DNA of 64,000 nucleotides from Azomonas macrocytogenes (GTDB lineage Bacteria > Pseudomonadota > Gammaproteobacteria > Pseudomonadales > Pseudomonadaceae). Under the pieces are notes generated by a model that was not told the DNA's origin, made no database searches, and was given only the letters and a program-made list of their open reading frames with translations. The stretch is taken from the NCBI RefSeq assembly GCF_014191985.1, contig NZ_JACHXI010000010.1, forward strand, positions 1-64,000, written 5' to 3'. Shown one piece after another: positions 19,611-28,617 of this stretch (the first letter of the stretch is position 1; every line of letters begins with the position of its first letter). The translations under genes were made by a program, and so were the position numbers.

Positions 19611-20032
19611 TTGCCGACCGTCTCGAGTCCTACCAGACCAATTTTCAGATAACCCGCAGCGCGCAGGTTATCCATGACTTCCATGAGGCGACCGTATTCC
19701 AGCGCCTCGTCACCTCTGACGAAAATGGCCTTCTGTTTGTCGGTACTCGTCAGTGTATCCAGCGAAGTACCCAGCTGATCCATCTGTACTGGATCGTTGC
19801 CCAGGAACAGGCTGTGGTCTTTTTTGATACTGAGGTAGATCGGCTTGTCCGGCCGTGGTTCAGGCTTGGCTGTGGAGGCTGGCAGATCGAGCTTCACGTC
19901 TACGGTAGCCAATGGTGCGGCGACCATGAAAATGATCAGCAGCACCAATATGACGTCAATGAACGGGGTGACGTTGATGTCGTGGGATTCCGTCAGCTCG
20001 TCACCGCTGTTTTCGCCAAGTTGTACGCCCAT
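19607..20032 (-). CDS. exbD: Biopolymer transport protein ExbD
   Basis: A 141-residue inner-membrane protein with one span (FIDVILVLLIIFMVAAPLA) containing the essential proton-relay Asp in NVTPFIDVILVLLI. A periplasmic domain follows with DKPIYLSIKKDHSLFLGN. It works with ExbB as the proton-driven motor for TonB. It overlaps tonB by 4 bases and is one base from exbB. Confidence 0.94.
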   Translation of the reverse strand: MGVQLGENSGDELTESHDINVTPFIDVILVLLIIFMVAAPLATVDVKLDLPASTAKPEPRPDKPIYLSIKKDHSLFLGNDPVQMDQLGTSLDTLTSTDKQKAIFVRGDEALEYGRLMEVMDNLRAAGYLKIGLVGLETVGK

Positions 20033-20033
20033 G

Positions 20034-21050
20034 TCAGCCCACCTTTACAACATGCGGTGCCTGGCCACGCTGTTCGGTGCTGGCTGGCAGATGATCGAGA
20101 TCGCGGCTGACCAGGACCAGAACCTGGGTGGAGGCATCGACGACCTGGGCTTTGTAGCCGGTGATAGAGCGGGCGAAAATGTTGTAAATGATTACCGCAG
20201 GAATCGCCGCGACCAGGCCGATAGCTGTGGCCAGCAGAGCTTCGGCGATACCCGGAGCGACCACGGCCAGGTTGGTGGTCTGGGATTTGGCGATGCCGAT
20301 GAAGCTGTTCATGATGCCCCATACGGTACCGAACAAGCCGACGAAGGGCGCGATGGAACCAATGGTGGCGAGTATACCGGTGCCCTGGCTCATGCGGCGG
20401 CCACTGGCAGCCACGATGCGGTCCAGGCGTAGAGCGACACGTTCCTTGATGCCGTCTTTCTCGCGTAGATTGGTCGAAAGACGCAGTTCTTCCTGGGCTT
20501 CTCCGATCAGGGTGGCGCTGAGACTGCTGTCGTCCATTTGCTCGGCGGCATGTTTGAGGGAGCGCGAGCCTTTGAAACCGGCCAGTTCGCGGCGCAGGCG
20601 GCGCTTGGCGCGACCGAGTTCGAAGCTTTTGGCGAAGAAGATGGTCCAGGTGGCGACCGAGGCCAGGGCCAGGGCGATCATCACGCCCTTCACCACACGG
20701 TCGGCAGCCATGTACATGCCCCAGGGCGACAGGTCATGGGACATGCCGGCGTTGAGTTCTTCCGCGCTCAGTTCCTCGCTATCGATAGCGGGTGCTGCTG
20801 CGTTCGGATCATTCGGATTGGCTGTTGCCGCAGGGGTTGCACCTGGGCTGCCGGCAGGCGCAGCAGGCGTGGTATCGGTTGCAGTTATCGGCGCTGGATT
20901 GCTGGCCGATGTCTTTGCCGCATCGATATTACCTGCCTGCTGGGCGAAGGTACTGCCGGAAGCCAGCAGCAGGCCGAAGGCCATCGCTACGGCTGTCAGG
21001 GTGCGGGGCCTGGATGGAGACGGTTGAACGCGAAGGGGGAATGATTTCAT
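20034..21050 (-). CDS. exbB: ExbB proton channel with extended periplasmic N-terminus
   Basis: A 338-residue MotA/TolQ/ExbB-family protein. Residues 1-31 form a cleavable-looking signal (AVAMAFGLLLASGSTFAQQ). An Ala/Pro/Thr-rich low-complexity periplasmic segment of about 60 residues follows. The ExbB core has TM1 (MIALALASVATWTIFFAKS), a large cytoplasmic domain and the paired spans ILATIGSIAPFVGLFGTVWGI and GIAEALLATAIGLVAAIPAV. The N-extension is typical of Pseudomonas ExbB and absent in E. coli. The start at 21050 is chosen because it gives the signal peptide. It is the first gene of the exbB-exbD-tonB operon. Confidence 0.92.
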   Translation of the reverse strand: MKSFPLRVQPSPSRPRTLTAVAMAFGLLLASGSTFAQQAGNIDAAKTSASNPAPITATDTTPAAPAGSPGATPAATANPNDPNAAAPAIDSEELSAEELNAGMSHDLSPWGMYMAADRVVKGVMIALALASVATWTIFFAKSFELGRAKRRLRRELAGFKGSRSLKHAAEQMDDSSLSATLIGEAQEELRLSTNLREKDGIKERVALRLDRIVAASGRRMSQGTGILATIGSIAPFVGLFGTVWGIMNSFIGIAKSQTTNLAVVAPGIAEALLATAIGLVAAIPAVIIYNIFARSITGYKAQVVDASTQVLVLVSRDLDHLPASTEQRGQAPHVVKVG

Positions 21051-21084
21051 GCGTACCGGACCTCTGAGGTAAGTGAATATCCCG

Positions 21085-21150
21085 AAGGAAAAAGAATTAA
21101 AAGGAAACATAATTAAGCTATTATTGCGATTAATTATTGTTTGTAAAGGA
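21085..21150 (-). promoter_or_regulatory. AT-rich exbB promoter region, possibly Fur-controlled
   Basis: The 60 bases upstream of exbB are strongly AT-rich (for example AATTAAGCTATTATTGCGAT), unlike the surroundings. They hold imperfect ATAAT/ATTAT repeats reminiscent of a Fur site. No clean 7-1-7 match is present, so iron regulation is only suggested. Confidence 0.3.
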
Positions 21151-21223
21151 ACCAACTGCGCGTCATGCTGTTTGGCTGACCTGTGGTTGTCAGGCGTATA
21201 CATCGAGTGCGGGAACCCGGTAA

Positions 21224-22084
21224 ATGCCCGAAAACCCTACCTTATTGATCGCCGGCTGCGGCGATATTGGATCGCGAATGGGATTGAGACTGTCTCAGCT
21301 TAGCTGGAGAGTCCATGGGTTGCGTCGCTTTGTCGCAAATTTACCTGGAACCATTCGGCCGCTTCCGGGTGATCTTTTCGACAGCCGTTGTCCGCCTGGA
21401 TGGCCGACCGCTGCACTGGATTATCTGGTGTATTGTGCGGCCGCCACCGGACATGACGAATCCGCTTATCGGGCTACCTATGTGGATGGGCTGAACCATG
21501 TGCTGAGCTGGCTGGCGCTGCATGGACAACGGCCGCGGCGGCTGCTGTTCGTCTCCAGTACAGGGGTTTATGGCCAATGTGACGGTGAATGGGTCGACGA
21601 AGATTCACCGACCTTGCCCTCGGGGTTCTCTGGGCGGTTGCTGCTCGAAGCGGAGCGTCTGCTGCTGGACAGCGGCCATCCGGCCAGTGTGATTCGCCTG
21701 GCCGGTATTTATGGCCCTGGCCGCCAATGGCTGTTGAGCCAGGTCCGTCAAGGCTATCGAGTCGCCGAGGAGCCTGCGCTGTATGGCAATCGTATCCATG
21801 CCGACGATGCCGCCGGGTTGCTGGCTTTTTTGCTGGCCGCCGATGCGCGTGGCGAAACTCTGGCTGACTGCTATCTCGGAGTAGACGACGAACCCGCTCC
21901 CCTGCATGAGGTTGTCGGTTGGTTACGGCAGCGTCTGGGCGTCACCCTGCAAGTAGAGGAAAACATCGTGCGGCGCTCCGCCAGCAAGCGTTGCAGCAAT
22001 GCACGCGCCCGCGCGCTGGGCTGGTCGCCGCTTTATCCGAGCTATCGCGAAGGCTACGAGGCACTCATCGCCGCAACTGGCTAA
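21224..22084 (+). CDS. NAD(P)-dependent epimerase/dehydratase-like short-chain reductase
   Basis: A 286-residue extended/atypical SDR. The N-terminal nucleotide-binding turn is LLIAGCGDIGSRMGL. The strand LLFVSSTGVYG carries the catalytic Ser/Thr-Tyr region, followed by VIRLAGIYGPGR and a HADDAAGLLAFLL substrate-side segment. The YxxxK tyrosine-lysine pair is not in its classical spacing, so catalysis may differ (the YeeZ/atypical SDR group). The substrate is unknown. It is divergent from exbB and probably transcribed alone. Confidence 0.8.
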   Translation: MPENPTLLIAGCGDIGSRMGLRLSQLSWRVHGLRRFVANLPGTIRPLPGDLFDSRCPPGWPTAALDYLVYCAAATGHDESAYRATYVDGLNHVLSWLALHGQRPRRLLFVSSTGVYGQCDGEWVDEDSPTLPSGFSGRLLLEAERLLLDSGHPASVIRLAGIYGPGRQWLLSQVRQGYRVAEEPALYGNRIHADDAAGLLAFLLAADARGETLADCYLGVDDEPAPLHEVVGWLRQRLGVTLQVEENIVRRSASKRCSNARARALGWSPLYPSYREGYEALIAATG

Positions 22085-22459
22085 GCGGTTCGATTATCTG
22101 CTTCCCCGGTGCTGTGTCAGCTTCCTGCCATGCCATCTTTAGTGGACGGTTTCTGCAACTCGATTTGCCATTCATGTACTAAAAAAGGGTGTGGCACTTG
22201 CTGTATCGATACCGGCGACACGGTGTATTGAGGCCCTGCATGGATTCCATGGTCTCGACGCCGTGCTGATACAGACGTACTGGCCTTTGCCTGGATTCAC
22301 GCGGGCCAGGTACGCAATTCGTTCGTTCGGCTCATGGCCGTCCGTCTAGGGACATCCTGCGCACGCAACTTCTATCCGGCGATGCCTTCCTAATGAACAG
22401 GGTAAGTGCAGTGAAACATTCTGTGCTCTTTGTCACGAGGCTTGCGGAGGAACTTCTCT
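22085..22459. other. 375-bp gap without a recognisable gene
   Basis: No open frame with a ribosome-binding site or family similarity is visible. The sequence contains several short imperfect repeats but no clear terminator or RNA fold that I can defend. It ends with the GGAGG ribosome-binding site of the next small gene. Confidence 0.4.
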
Positions 22460-22627
22460 ATGAAACAGACCCACAATACTGCCAGTGCAGAAGCCCTGAC
22501 GGAACGCCTCAAACAAGATAGCAGCCCGATCGATCTGTCGACTGGCGAGCCCGTGAGTCGAGATGAGCGGCTGGATATACCTGGTAAAACCCAGGAGGCA
22601 CCAGCCGAAAAGGTAGCCGGCAAGTAG
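22460..22627 (+). CDS. Small charged hypothetical protein (55 aa)
   Basis: A 55-residue, hydrophilic, probably disordered protein (MKQTHNTASAEALTERLKQ, then SPIDLSTGEPVSRDERLDIP and a Lys/Glu-rich end). A strong GGAGG lies 9 bases before the ATG at 22460, and codon use is normal for the region, which supports translation. There is no membrane segment, no Cys and no known domain. It may be a stress-related small protein, but nothing in the sequence proves it. Confidence 0.5.
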   Translation: MKQTHNTASAEALTERLKQDSSPIDLSTGEPVSRDERLDIPGKTQEAPAEKVAGK

Positions 22628-22703
22628 GCGAAACAGTGACTGGCGCGTGGCCGTCTAACGTGATCTGACGGGCAAGCGATTGCGCCATCTTTGCCAGGAG
22701 TCG

Positions 22704-23300
22704 CTATTGCATCCGCACTGCCAGCTTTGCCACATGCTCGCCCTGGAAGCGGGCCAGGGATAGATCCAGCTCGCTCGGCTGATGCGTGCCATCGGCACCT
22801 GCCACTGTCGCCGTACCGTAGGGCGAATTGCGCTGCATCTGTGAGATGTCGGTGAGGTTCGGTGCCGAATAGGGCAGGCCGGTAATCAGCATGCCGTGGT
22901 GCGCCAGGGTATTCCAGAAGGACGTGATGGTGGTTTCCGAGCCGCCACCGGTGCCGGTGGAGGTGAATACGCTACCGATCTTGCCGATCAGTGAGCCCTT
23001 GACCCAGAGCCCGCCAGTCTGGTCGAGAAAGGTGCGCATCTGCCCGGCCATGTTGCCGAAGCGGGTCGGCGTGCCGAAGATGATCGCATCGTAGTCGCCC
23101 AACTCCTGCGGGCTGGCAATGGGAGCAGCTTGTTCCAGTTTGGCGCCGGACTTGCGTGCGATGTCTTCCGGAATGGTCTCCGGTACGCGCTTGAGCGTCA
23201 CCTCGACCCCCGCCACGCTGTCGGCACCGTCCGCCACGGCCTGTGCTATCTGCTCAATATGGCCGTACATCGAGTAATACAGCACCAGAACTTTCTTCAT
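22704..23300 (-). CDS. wrbA: NAD(P)H:quinone oxidoreductase WrbA (flavodoxin-like)
   Basis: A 198-residue FMN-dependent quinone reductase that carries out two-electron reduction of quinones. FMN-phosphate loop: [18 protein letters not shown] ring loops: [25 protein letters not shown] and [13 protein letters not shown]. The C-terminal segment contains [19 protein letters not shown]-like sequence typical of WrbA. Length matches the family. It is monocistronic and divergent from the nucleoside-gate gene. Confidence 0.93.
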   Translation of the reverse strand: MKKVLVLYYSMYGHIEQIAQAVADGADSVAGVEVTLKRVPETIPEDIARKSGAKLEQAAPIASPQELGDYDAIIFGTPTRFGNMAGQMRTFLDQTGGLWVKGSLIGKIGSVFTSTGTGGGSETTITSFWNTLAHHGMLITGLPYSAPNLTDISQMQRNSPYGTATVAGADGTHQPSELDLSLARFQGEHVAKLAVRMQ

Positions 23301-23412
23301 AGGATCTTCCTTCAGTTGGTCGTTTCCCTATTGAGTGTAGACGTACCAAGTGACCGTTGCGTGCCTGGCCTTTATCATCGCCGCGTTTTCCTGATCCCGA
23401 GGGGAGTGCGTC

Positions 23413-24642
23413 ATGCTCAACGGCCTGTGGCTGGGGTTTTTCCTGATTGCCGCGCTGTCCGCGTTGGTGCGCTGGTTGCTGGGTGGCGATCCAGCGGTAT
23501 TCGCCGCTCTGGTGGAAAGCCTGTTCGCCATGGCCAGGCTGTCGGTCGAGGTGATGATCCTGTTGTTCGGTACCCTGACGCTCTGGCTCGGTTTTCTGCG
23601 CATCGCCGAGCGAGCCGGGCTGGTGGATCTGCTGGCACACCTGCTTGGCCCGTTGTTCCGGCGCTTGATGCCGGAAGTGCCGAACGGGCATCCGGCTCTG
23701 GGCCTGATCACGTTGAATTTCGCTGCCAACGGTCTGGGGTTGGATAACGCCGCGACGCCCATCGGCCTCAAGGCCATGCGCTCCTTACAGGAGCTCAACC
23801 CCAGTCAGACGACGGCCAGTAATGCACAGATCCTGTTTCTGGTGCTGAACGCCTCTTCGCTGACGCTGTTGCCGGTATCGATCTTTATGTACCGCGTGCA
23901 GCAGGGCGCTGAGGACCCGACATTGGTATTCCTGCCGATCCTGCTGGCCACCAGTGCCTCGACTCTCGCTGGCCTGTGCTCGGTGGCGCTGATGCAGCGC
24001 CTGCGGCTGTGGGATCCTGTCGTGCTGGCCTATCTGTTGCCTGGCGCCCTGCTGCTCGGTGGTTTCATGGCATTCCTGGCCAGTCTTTCCGCCGCCGCGC
24101 TGGCACAGTTGTCGTCGTTGCTCGGCAACCTGGTTCTGTTCGGTCTGATCGTCACGTTTGTTGCGGTCGGTGCCTGGCGCAAGGTGCCGGTGTACGAGGC
24201 TTTCATCGATGGTGCCAAAGAAGGCTTCGAGGTGGCGAAGAACCTTCTGCCTTATCTGCTTGCCATGCTATGTGCGGTCGGTGTGCTGCGGGCTTGCGGA
24301 GCGCTGGAATTCGGTCTGGATGGCATCCGCTGGTTGGTGGACGTGCTCGGCTGGGATGCGCGCTTCGTCGACGCATTACCCACTGCCCTGGTCAAGCCGT
24401 TCTCCGGCAGCGCAGCGCGCGCGATGCTGATCGAGACCATGCAGAGCCACGGGGTGGACAGCTTCCCGGCGTTGGTCGCCGCCACCATCCAGGGCAGTAC
24501 TGAAACCACCTTTTATGTACTAGCCGTCTATTTCGGCGCGGTCGGTATCCAGCGTGCCCGCCATGCAGTCGGGTGCGCGCTGTTGGCTGATTTTGCCGGC
24601 GTGGTGGCGGCTATTGGGGTCTGCTACTGGTTTTTCGGGTGA
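23413..24642 (+). CDS. Nucleoside recognition (Gate) domain membrane protein, SpmA-SpmB fusion type
   Basis: A 409-residue inner-membrane protein with two Gate domains in tandem. The first half (SpmA-like) contains GLITLNFAANGLGLDNAATPIGLKAM-type sequence, which is diagnostic. The second half (SpmB-like) contains VPVYEAFIDGAKEGFEVAKNLLPYLLAM and PTALVKPFSGSAARAM. About eight to ten hydrophobic spans are visible. The family is called nucleoside recognition or spore maturation protein; in non-sporulating bacteria the substrate is unknown. Confidence 0.85.
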   Translation: MLNGLWLGFFLIAALSALVRWLLGGDPAVFAALVESLFAMARLSVEVMILLFGTLTLWLGFLRIAERAGLVDLLAHLLGPLFRRLMPEVPNGHPALGLITLNFAANGLGLDNAATPIGLKAMRSLQELNPSQTTASNAQILFLVLNASSLTLLPVSIFMYRVQQGAEDPTLVFLPILLATSASTLAGLCSVALMQRLRLWDPVVLAYLLPGALLLGGFMAFLASLSAAALAQLSSLLGNLVLFGLIVTFVAVGAWRKVPVYEAFIDGAKEGFEVAKNLLPYLLAMLCAVGVLRACGALEFGLDGIRWLVDVLGWDARFVDALPTALVKPFSGSAARAMLIETMQSHGVDSFPALVAATIQGSTETTFYVLAVYFGAVGIQRARHAVGCALLADFAGVVAAIGVCYWFFG

Positions 24643-24666
24643 GAAAAAATAGCGTCTGAAGCAGCT

Positions 24667-26088
24667 TCAGTTTCCACTGTTGAACATATGGCGTTCCATG
24701 CCATGGGCGATGTCCGGGAAGATCAGGCGAAACATCGTCAACTCGCCCGGTTTGCTGGTGGCCTCTACGCGACCCTGGTGCAAGACCATGATCGAGCGAA
24801 CGATCGCCAGCCCCAAGCCGGTACCGCCCTTGGCCCGTGAACGACAGGCATCGGCCCGATAGAAGCGCTCGAAAATATAAGCAAGATGCTGCGGCGCGAT
24901 ACCGGGGCCGCTGTTGCCTATCGACAGCGTTACCCGTCCGGCGGCGGCCTCGATTCGAATGGAAATTTCGCCATCTTCGGGGCAGTGGCGGATGGCGTTG
25001 GACAGCAGATTCGACAAGGCACGCTGGATCATCAGGCGATCACCCAGGACCCGGCCTGCGCCGGACGTGCTCAGCTCGATATGCTTTTCTTCCGCTGCGA
25101 TGCCAAAGATATCCGCCATCTTCGCCACTTCATGTTCCAGGAGGATCGGCTCGAACGGCAGGTGCGGCGCCGGCTGGCTGACCTGGGCCAGAAACAGCAT
25201 ATCCGAGACGATTCGCGCCAGCCGTTCCAACTCTTCGGTACAGGATTCCAGCGCCGCTTTGTAATCTTCTGCCGAGCGCTCCCGTGCCAGGGTAACTTGT
25301 GCCTTGCCCAGCAAGTTGGTGATGGGCGAACGCAGCTCATGAGCCAGATCGTCGGAAAACTGCGCCAGTTGCTGAACGCCGTCATCCAGGCGCTCCAGCA
25401 TCACATTAATGCCACGGGCCAGCTCATCCAGCTCGCGGGGCAAGCCTGCCGTGGCGATCCGGTGCGATAGATCATCCGTTGATACCTGTGCGGCGACCTT
25501 GATGAACTGGCGCAGCGGCGCAAGGCCCTTCTGGGCGATCCACCAGGCGCCGCCACCGACCAGAGCCAGCAGCAAGGGTACGACCAGCAGGATGTAACGC
25601 AGATTGGCGGTGAGCAGCGCTTCGTCGACGGCAAGGTCGTAGGAAAGCAGCACGCGAACCGGCTGGCCGGTGTGCAGTTGCATGATCCGGGTTGCCGTAA
25701 GCAGCTCGGCGCCGGTCGCGTCGGTCCAGGTTTCGAAGCTGATTTGCGGCGTGGCTCTGAAAAGGCGCAGGCCGGGGTCCAGCGATTTGCTGCCGGCATT
25801 GAGCAGCGCTGGCGCATCGGCATCCATGCCAAGAATGGTGAGATGCAAGTCTCTGTGCTCCAGCAACATGTCGGACATGTGACGAGTCTCCAGAGAAGGG
25901 TTGGCCAGACCCGTGACGGACAGGCTATGTTCGATGCGCTGCAACTGGCCGGTCAGATGGATTCTGGCGATCGAATCCAGCCCGCGTTCCAGCGACCAGT
26001 GCTCTAGAATCGCCAGCAGCAGAACCAGGGAGGCCCCCATCAGGCTGACTTGCAAGGCGAGTCGTAGCGACAGGCTTGCCGCTCTCAT
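24667..26088 (-). CDS. Heavy-metal sensor histidine kinase (CzcS/CopS/CusS type)
   Basis: A 473-residue inner-membrane kinase with two spans (about residues 12-32 and 162-182) enclosing a periplasmic sensor of about 130 residues. Then come HAMP, HisKA with the phospho-His in FSDDLAHELRSPITNLL, and HATPase_c (LLSNAIRHC, GNSGPGIAPQ, GGTGLGLAIVRSIM). The DDLAHELRSP H-box and the HAMP position are typical of heavy-metal sensor kinases (IrlS/CusS family). Its ATG overlaps the stop of the response-regulator gene (ATGA). The metal cannot be determined from sequence; czcCBA nearby suggests zinc, cadmium or cobalt. Confidence 0.88.
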   Translation of the reverse strand: MRAASLSLRLALQVSLMGASLVLLLAILEHWSLERGLDSIARIHLTGQLQRIEHSLSVTGLANPSLETRHMSDMLLEHRDLHLTILGMDADAPALLNAGSKSLDPGLRLFRATPQISFETWTDATGAELLTATRIMQLHTGQPVRVLLSYDLAVDEALLTANLRYILLVVPLLLALVGGGAWWIAQKGLAPLRQFIKVAAQVSTDDLSHRIATAGLPRELDELARGINVMLERLDDGVQQLAQFSDDLAHELRSPITNLLGKAQVTLARERSAEDYKAALESCTEELERLARIVSDMLFLAQVSQPAPHLPFEPILLEHEVAKMADIFGIAAEEKHIELSTSGAGRVLGDRLMIQRALSNLLSNAIRHCPEDGEISIRIEAAAGRVTLSIGNSGPGIAPQHLAYIFERFYRADACRSRAKGGTGLGLAIVRSIMVLHQGRVEATSKPGELTMFRLIFPDIAHGMERHMFNSGN

Positions 26089-26759
26089 GGACGCTCCTCA
26101 AGCACATAGCCGACACCGCGTAGCGTGTGGATCAGTTTGGTTGCGAACGGCTCGTCCACCTTGGCCCGCAGGCGCCGGATAGACACTTCCACCACATTGG
26201 TATCGCAATCGAAATTCATGTCCCAGACCAGCGAAATGATCTGGGTGCGTGACAGCACCTCGCCGGTGCGGCGCATCAACAGATGCAACAGGGCGAATTC
26301 CTTGGCCGTCAGATCGATTCGCTGTGTACCGCGCCAGGCGCGATGGCGTCCGGCATCCAACTCCAGATCCGCGACCTTCAGCACATCCGATACCGGTATC
26401 TGCTCGCTGCGTCGCAGCAGGCTGCGTACCCGAGCGAGAAATTCGGGAAACTCGAACGGCTTGACCAGATAATCATCGGCGCCCAGGTCCAGTCCCTTCA
26501 CCTTGTCCTCCAGCCGCCCACGTGCGGTGAGCATCATTACGCGCGTATGGCCGAACTGGCGGATCTGTCGCAATACCTCCCAGCCGTTCAGACCGGGCAG
26601 GTTCACGTCGAGAACCACCAGATCATAATTGTGCTGCCGGACCAGCCAGATGCCATCCGTCCCGCTGGCCGCACAATCGACGACGTAACGGTTCTCGGTC
26701 AGGCCCTGATGCAGGTATTCGGCAGTCTTGGGTTCGTCTTCGATAATGAGGATGCGCAT
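26085..26759 (-). CDS. OmpR/PhoB-family response regulator for metal resistance (CzcR/CopR type)
   Basis: A 224-residue DNA-binding regulator. The receiver has acidic pocket EDEPKTAEYLHQGL, phospho-Asp in LVVLDVNLPGLNGWE and LVKPFEFPEFLARVRSLLRR. The C-terminal winged helix includes LTAKEFALLHLLMRRTGEVLSR in sense and IRRLRAKVDEPF. EPKTAEYL...GLTENRYVVDCA is the signature of copper/zinc regulators (CopR, CusR, CzcR, IrlR). Such regulators bind TTACA-N4-TGTAA sites, and one is present upstream of czcC. Confidence 0.9.
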   Translation of the reverse strand: MRILIIEDEPKTAEYLHQGLTENRYVVDCAASGTDGIWLVRQHNYDLVVLDVNLPGLNGWEVLRQIRQFGHTRVMMLTARGRLEDKVKGLDLGADDYLVKPFEFPEFLARVRSLLRRSEQIPVSDVLKVADLELDAGRHRAWRGTQRIDLTAKEFALLHLLMRRTGEVLSRTQIISLVWDMNFDCDTNVVEVSIRRLRAKVDEPFATKLIHTLRGVGYVLEERP

Positions 26760-27034
26760 GGCAAGGCCTTTACCAAAAGGCCCGTATGTAGTTCATCGGC
26801 GGACGATCGGCAAGTGCCCGCTGTCATGCCTTCCCACTGGGATCGCAAGTGATTCGGGGCATAATGGGTGGTGCTGTGAGTGCATCCTGTGTCGAGTCAG
26901 ACCAGTTCGGCCAGAATTTTTTACCTTGCAGATTTTTGAAAAAGCGCGTTTGCCCAGGGTTTTTTGGCGTGGCCAGCCGTGCGGCACCTAGCTTGGGCAT
27001 TTTGCTGATATTGGATGGATGAAGGACGTTGTCG

Positions 27035-27202
27035 ATGAGCGACAAAGCAGACCCGGCCCCAGTGCCACCCGAACCGCCTTACGAGGGCGAATGCTGTGAA
27101 GGTGGTTGTGGCGAGGCGTGTGTGTGGGAGAAGTATTACCTTGCCAGGGCCGAGCACGAGCAGGCCATGGCCGAGTGGCTGACCCGGCATCCGGCCGGGT
27201 AG
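27035..27202 (+). CDS. Cys-rich oxidoreductase-like domain protein (55 aa)
   Basis: A 55-residue protein with a Pro-rich N-terminus (MSDKADPAPVPPEPPYEGE) and a Cys cluster CCEGGCGEACVWEKYY. The pattern P(P)xPxxxxCCxSGCxxCVWdxY marks the oxidoreductase-like domain family (mitochondrial OXLD1 and bacterial counterparts), of unknown biochemical role and possibly metal binding. A GAAGGA ribosome-binding region precedes the ATG. It lies between the metal two-component system and thsA, converging on thsA. Confidence 0.75.
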   Translation: MSDKADPAPVPPEPPYEGECCEGGCGEACVWEKYYLARAEHEQAMAEWLTRHPAG

Positions 27203-27218
27203 GTTGCCCCGGCCGCTC

Positions 27219-28613
27219 TCAGTGACTGCCCATGGCGCGTTGCAGCACGTTGCAGGCAGCATCCACCAGTTGCGCGACGCTGAGGGTCGGGTCGGCCAGG
27301 ATCAGCAGTTCGGTGTCGGTCGGGCGGAGCATGCCCTGGCCGGTACTGGGCAGGTCGGAGCCGAGCAGCGCCGTGGCGATCGTGTGCGCGGCGCCGCCGG
27401 TTGCACCGATGGGTAGCAGGAAGGCACCGGCACGCCGGGCCACTTCGAGTTCCTGGAAAACGCCATCAGCCACTATCTGCTGCCCTTGGCGAAGCTTCTC
27501 GCCGCCGATAAAGATGACCACGCCGGAAAGCTGTGCCAGTTCTTCGCGCAGCGTTGCCCAGTATTGCCGGTCGGGAGCCTGGCCGGGTTCGGGCTGCGGA
27601 AAGGTGCGGATGATCAAGCGCCGATCCAGACTCCAGTCGCCTGCGTCGCAGAGCGTGTAGGCAAAGCCGGCGATGGTCGCGGTGCCGACCAACTGGCCGC
27701 CGCCGCTGACCAGCGAGAGACCGGCCTTGGCGATACGCCGTCCAAGTTTTTCCGCAATGGCATGGATGCGGCGGGTTTCTTCATCGCTACCTTCGGGCCA
27801 GCTACCGCTGATCCAGACCCGGCGCTGGGCGACCTGGCGGGCGAGTTGGGCGAGCAGGTCGGCCAGTTCCTGTTGCGAGTCGATTTCAATGACCTGCAGT
27901 CCATGGCTTGCGAGCTCGGCAGACCAGTCGGCTTGGTCTGCCTGGCGCTGCACCAAGGCATAGTGGCGTCGCCTGGGGTCGAAGGTTTCGCGGTCGCAAA
28001 GGCGCAGTGCCCATTGCAGGGCGGGGTCGTCGCGCTCCAGGGCGATAAACAGGAACGACAGCCGGCGTAACTGGGCCTGCAGCAGCGCCAAGCTGGCATT
28101 GCGTACGGTCGGCAGCAGTTCCGGATCGCTATCGTCCAACAGCAGGCTGCTCATGTGCTCCGTCGAACCATGCAGCTTGTAAAGGCGTGCCGTGCCGGGG
28201 CGCAATTTAGGCGTGAGCTGTGCGTCGTCTGTGATGATGTCGAGCGATCTGCCGGCGGCCGTGAAGGCACGCTCGATCAGCGTATCGTGATTGCCGGTCC
28301 AGAGGTGCCTGAACGGCAGGCGACTGAGCTGGCCGAGTGCTGCGGGAAGCAGCTTGTCGATACCCAGTCGCTCCTGGATGAACTGCTGGATCTGCTGTCG
28401 GTCACCGCCGTGCAGGCCATGCTGGGCCTGGGCGGCAATGTCGCGCAGCGTGCCGGAAAGACCCAGGATCTGGCCCAGTTCGGCGAGAAGGATAGCCGGG
28501 GCGGGATAGCCTGCCGCTCTCGACAGGGCCGGCCCGATGAACACTGCGGCAGCATCTCCCGCCAGGATTGCCGGGAAGTCGCTCAGCAGTAGATCCCCGC
28601 AGGTGCCAGTCAT
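27219..28613 (-). CDS. thsA: Thoeris effector ThsA: SIR2 NADase fused to SLOG sensor domain
   Basis: A 464-residue type I Thoeris effector that degrades NAD+ when activated by a cyclic ADP-ribose isomer made by ThsB, aborting phage infection. The N-terminal SIR2 domain is at about residues 10-270. It contains Asn108 in LWTGNHDTLIERAF and His148 in LYKLHGSTEH; their 40-residue spacing equals that of the catalytic pair N112/H152 I recall for Bacillus ThsA. The C-terminal SLOG domain (about 275-460) has RVWISGSWPEGSDEETRRI, LVSGGGQLVGTATIAGF and the ligand-loop-like LEVARRAGAFLLPIGATGG. There are no membrane spans. It lies 4 bases downstream of thsB. SIR2 plus SLOG next to a TIR gene is specific for Thoeris. 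Confidence 0.88.
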   Translation of the reverse strand: MTGTCGDLLLSDFPAILAGDAAAVFIGPALSRAAGYPAPAILLAELGQILGLSGTLRDIAAQAQHGLHGGDRQQIQQFIQERLGIDKLLPAALGQLSRLPFRHLWTGNHDTLIERAFTAAGRSLDIITDDAQLTPKLRPGTARLYKLHGSTEHMSSLLLDDSDPELLPTVRNASLALLQAQLRRLSFLFIALERDDPALQWALRLCDRETFDPRRRHYALVQRQADQADWSAELASHGLQVIEIDSQQELADLLAQLARQVAQRRVWISGSWPEGSDEETRRIHAIAEKLGRRIAKAGLSLVSGGGQLVGTATIAGFAYTLCDAGDWSLDRRLIIRTFPQPEPGQAPDRQYWATLREELAQLSGVVIFIGGEKLRQGQQIVADGVFQELEVARRAGAFLLPIGATGGAAHTIATALLGSDLPSTGQGMLRPTDTELLILADPTLSVAQLVDAACNVLQRAMGSH

Positions 28614-28617
28614 GACG

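Noticed and set aside
24655-24680. CTGAAGC-A-GCTTCAG palindrome at the end of the sensor kinase gene as a terminator
   Set aside because: A one-base centre cannot form a stable hairpin loop and no T-run follows.
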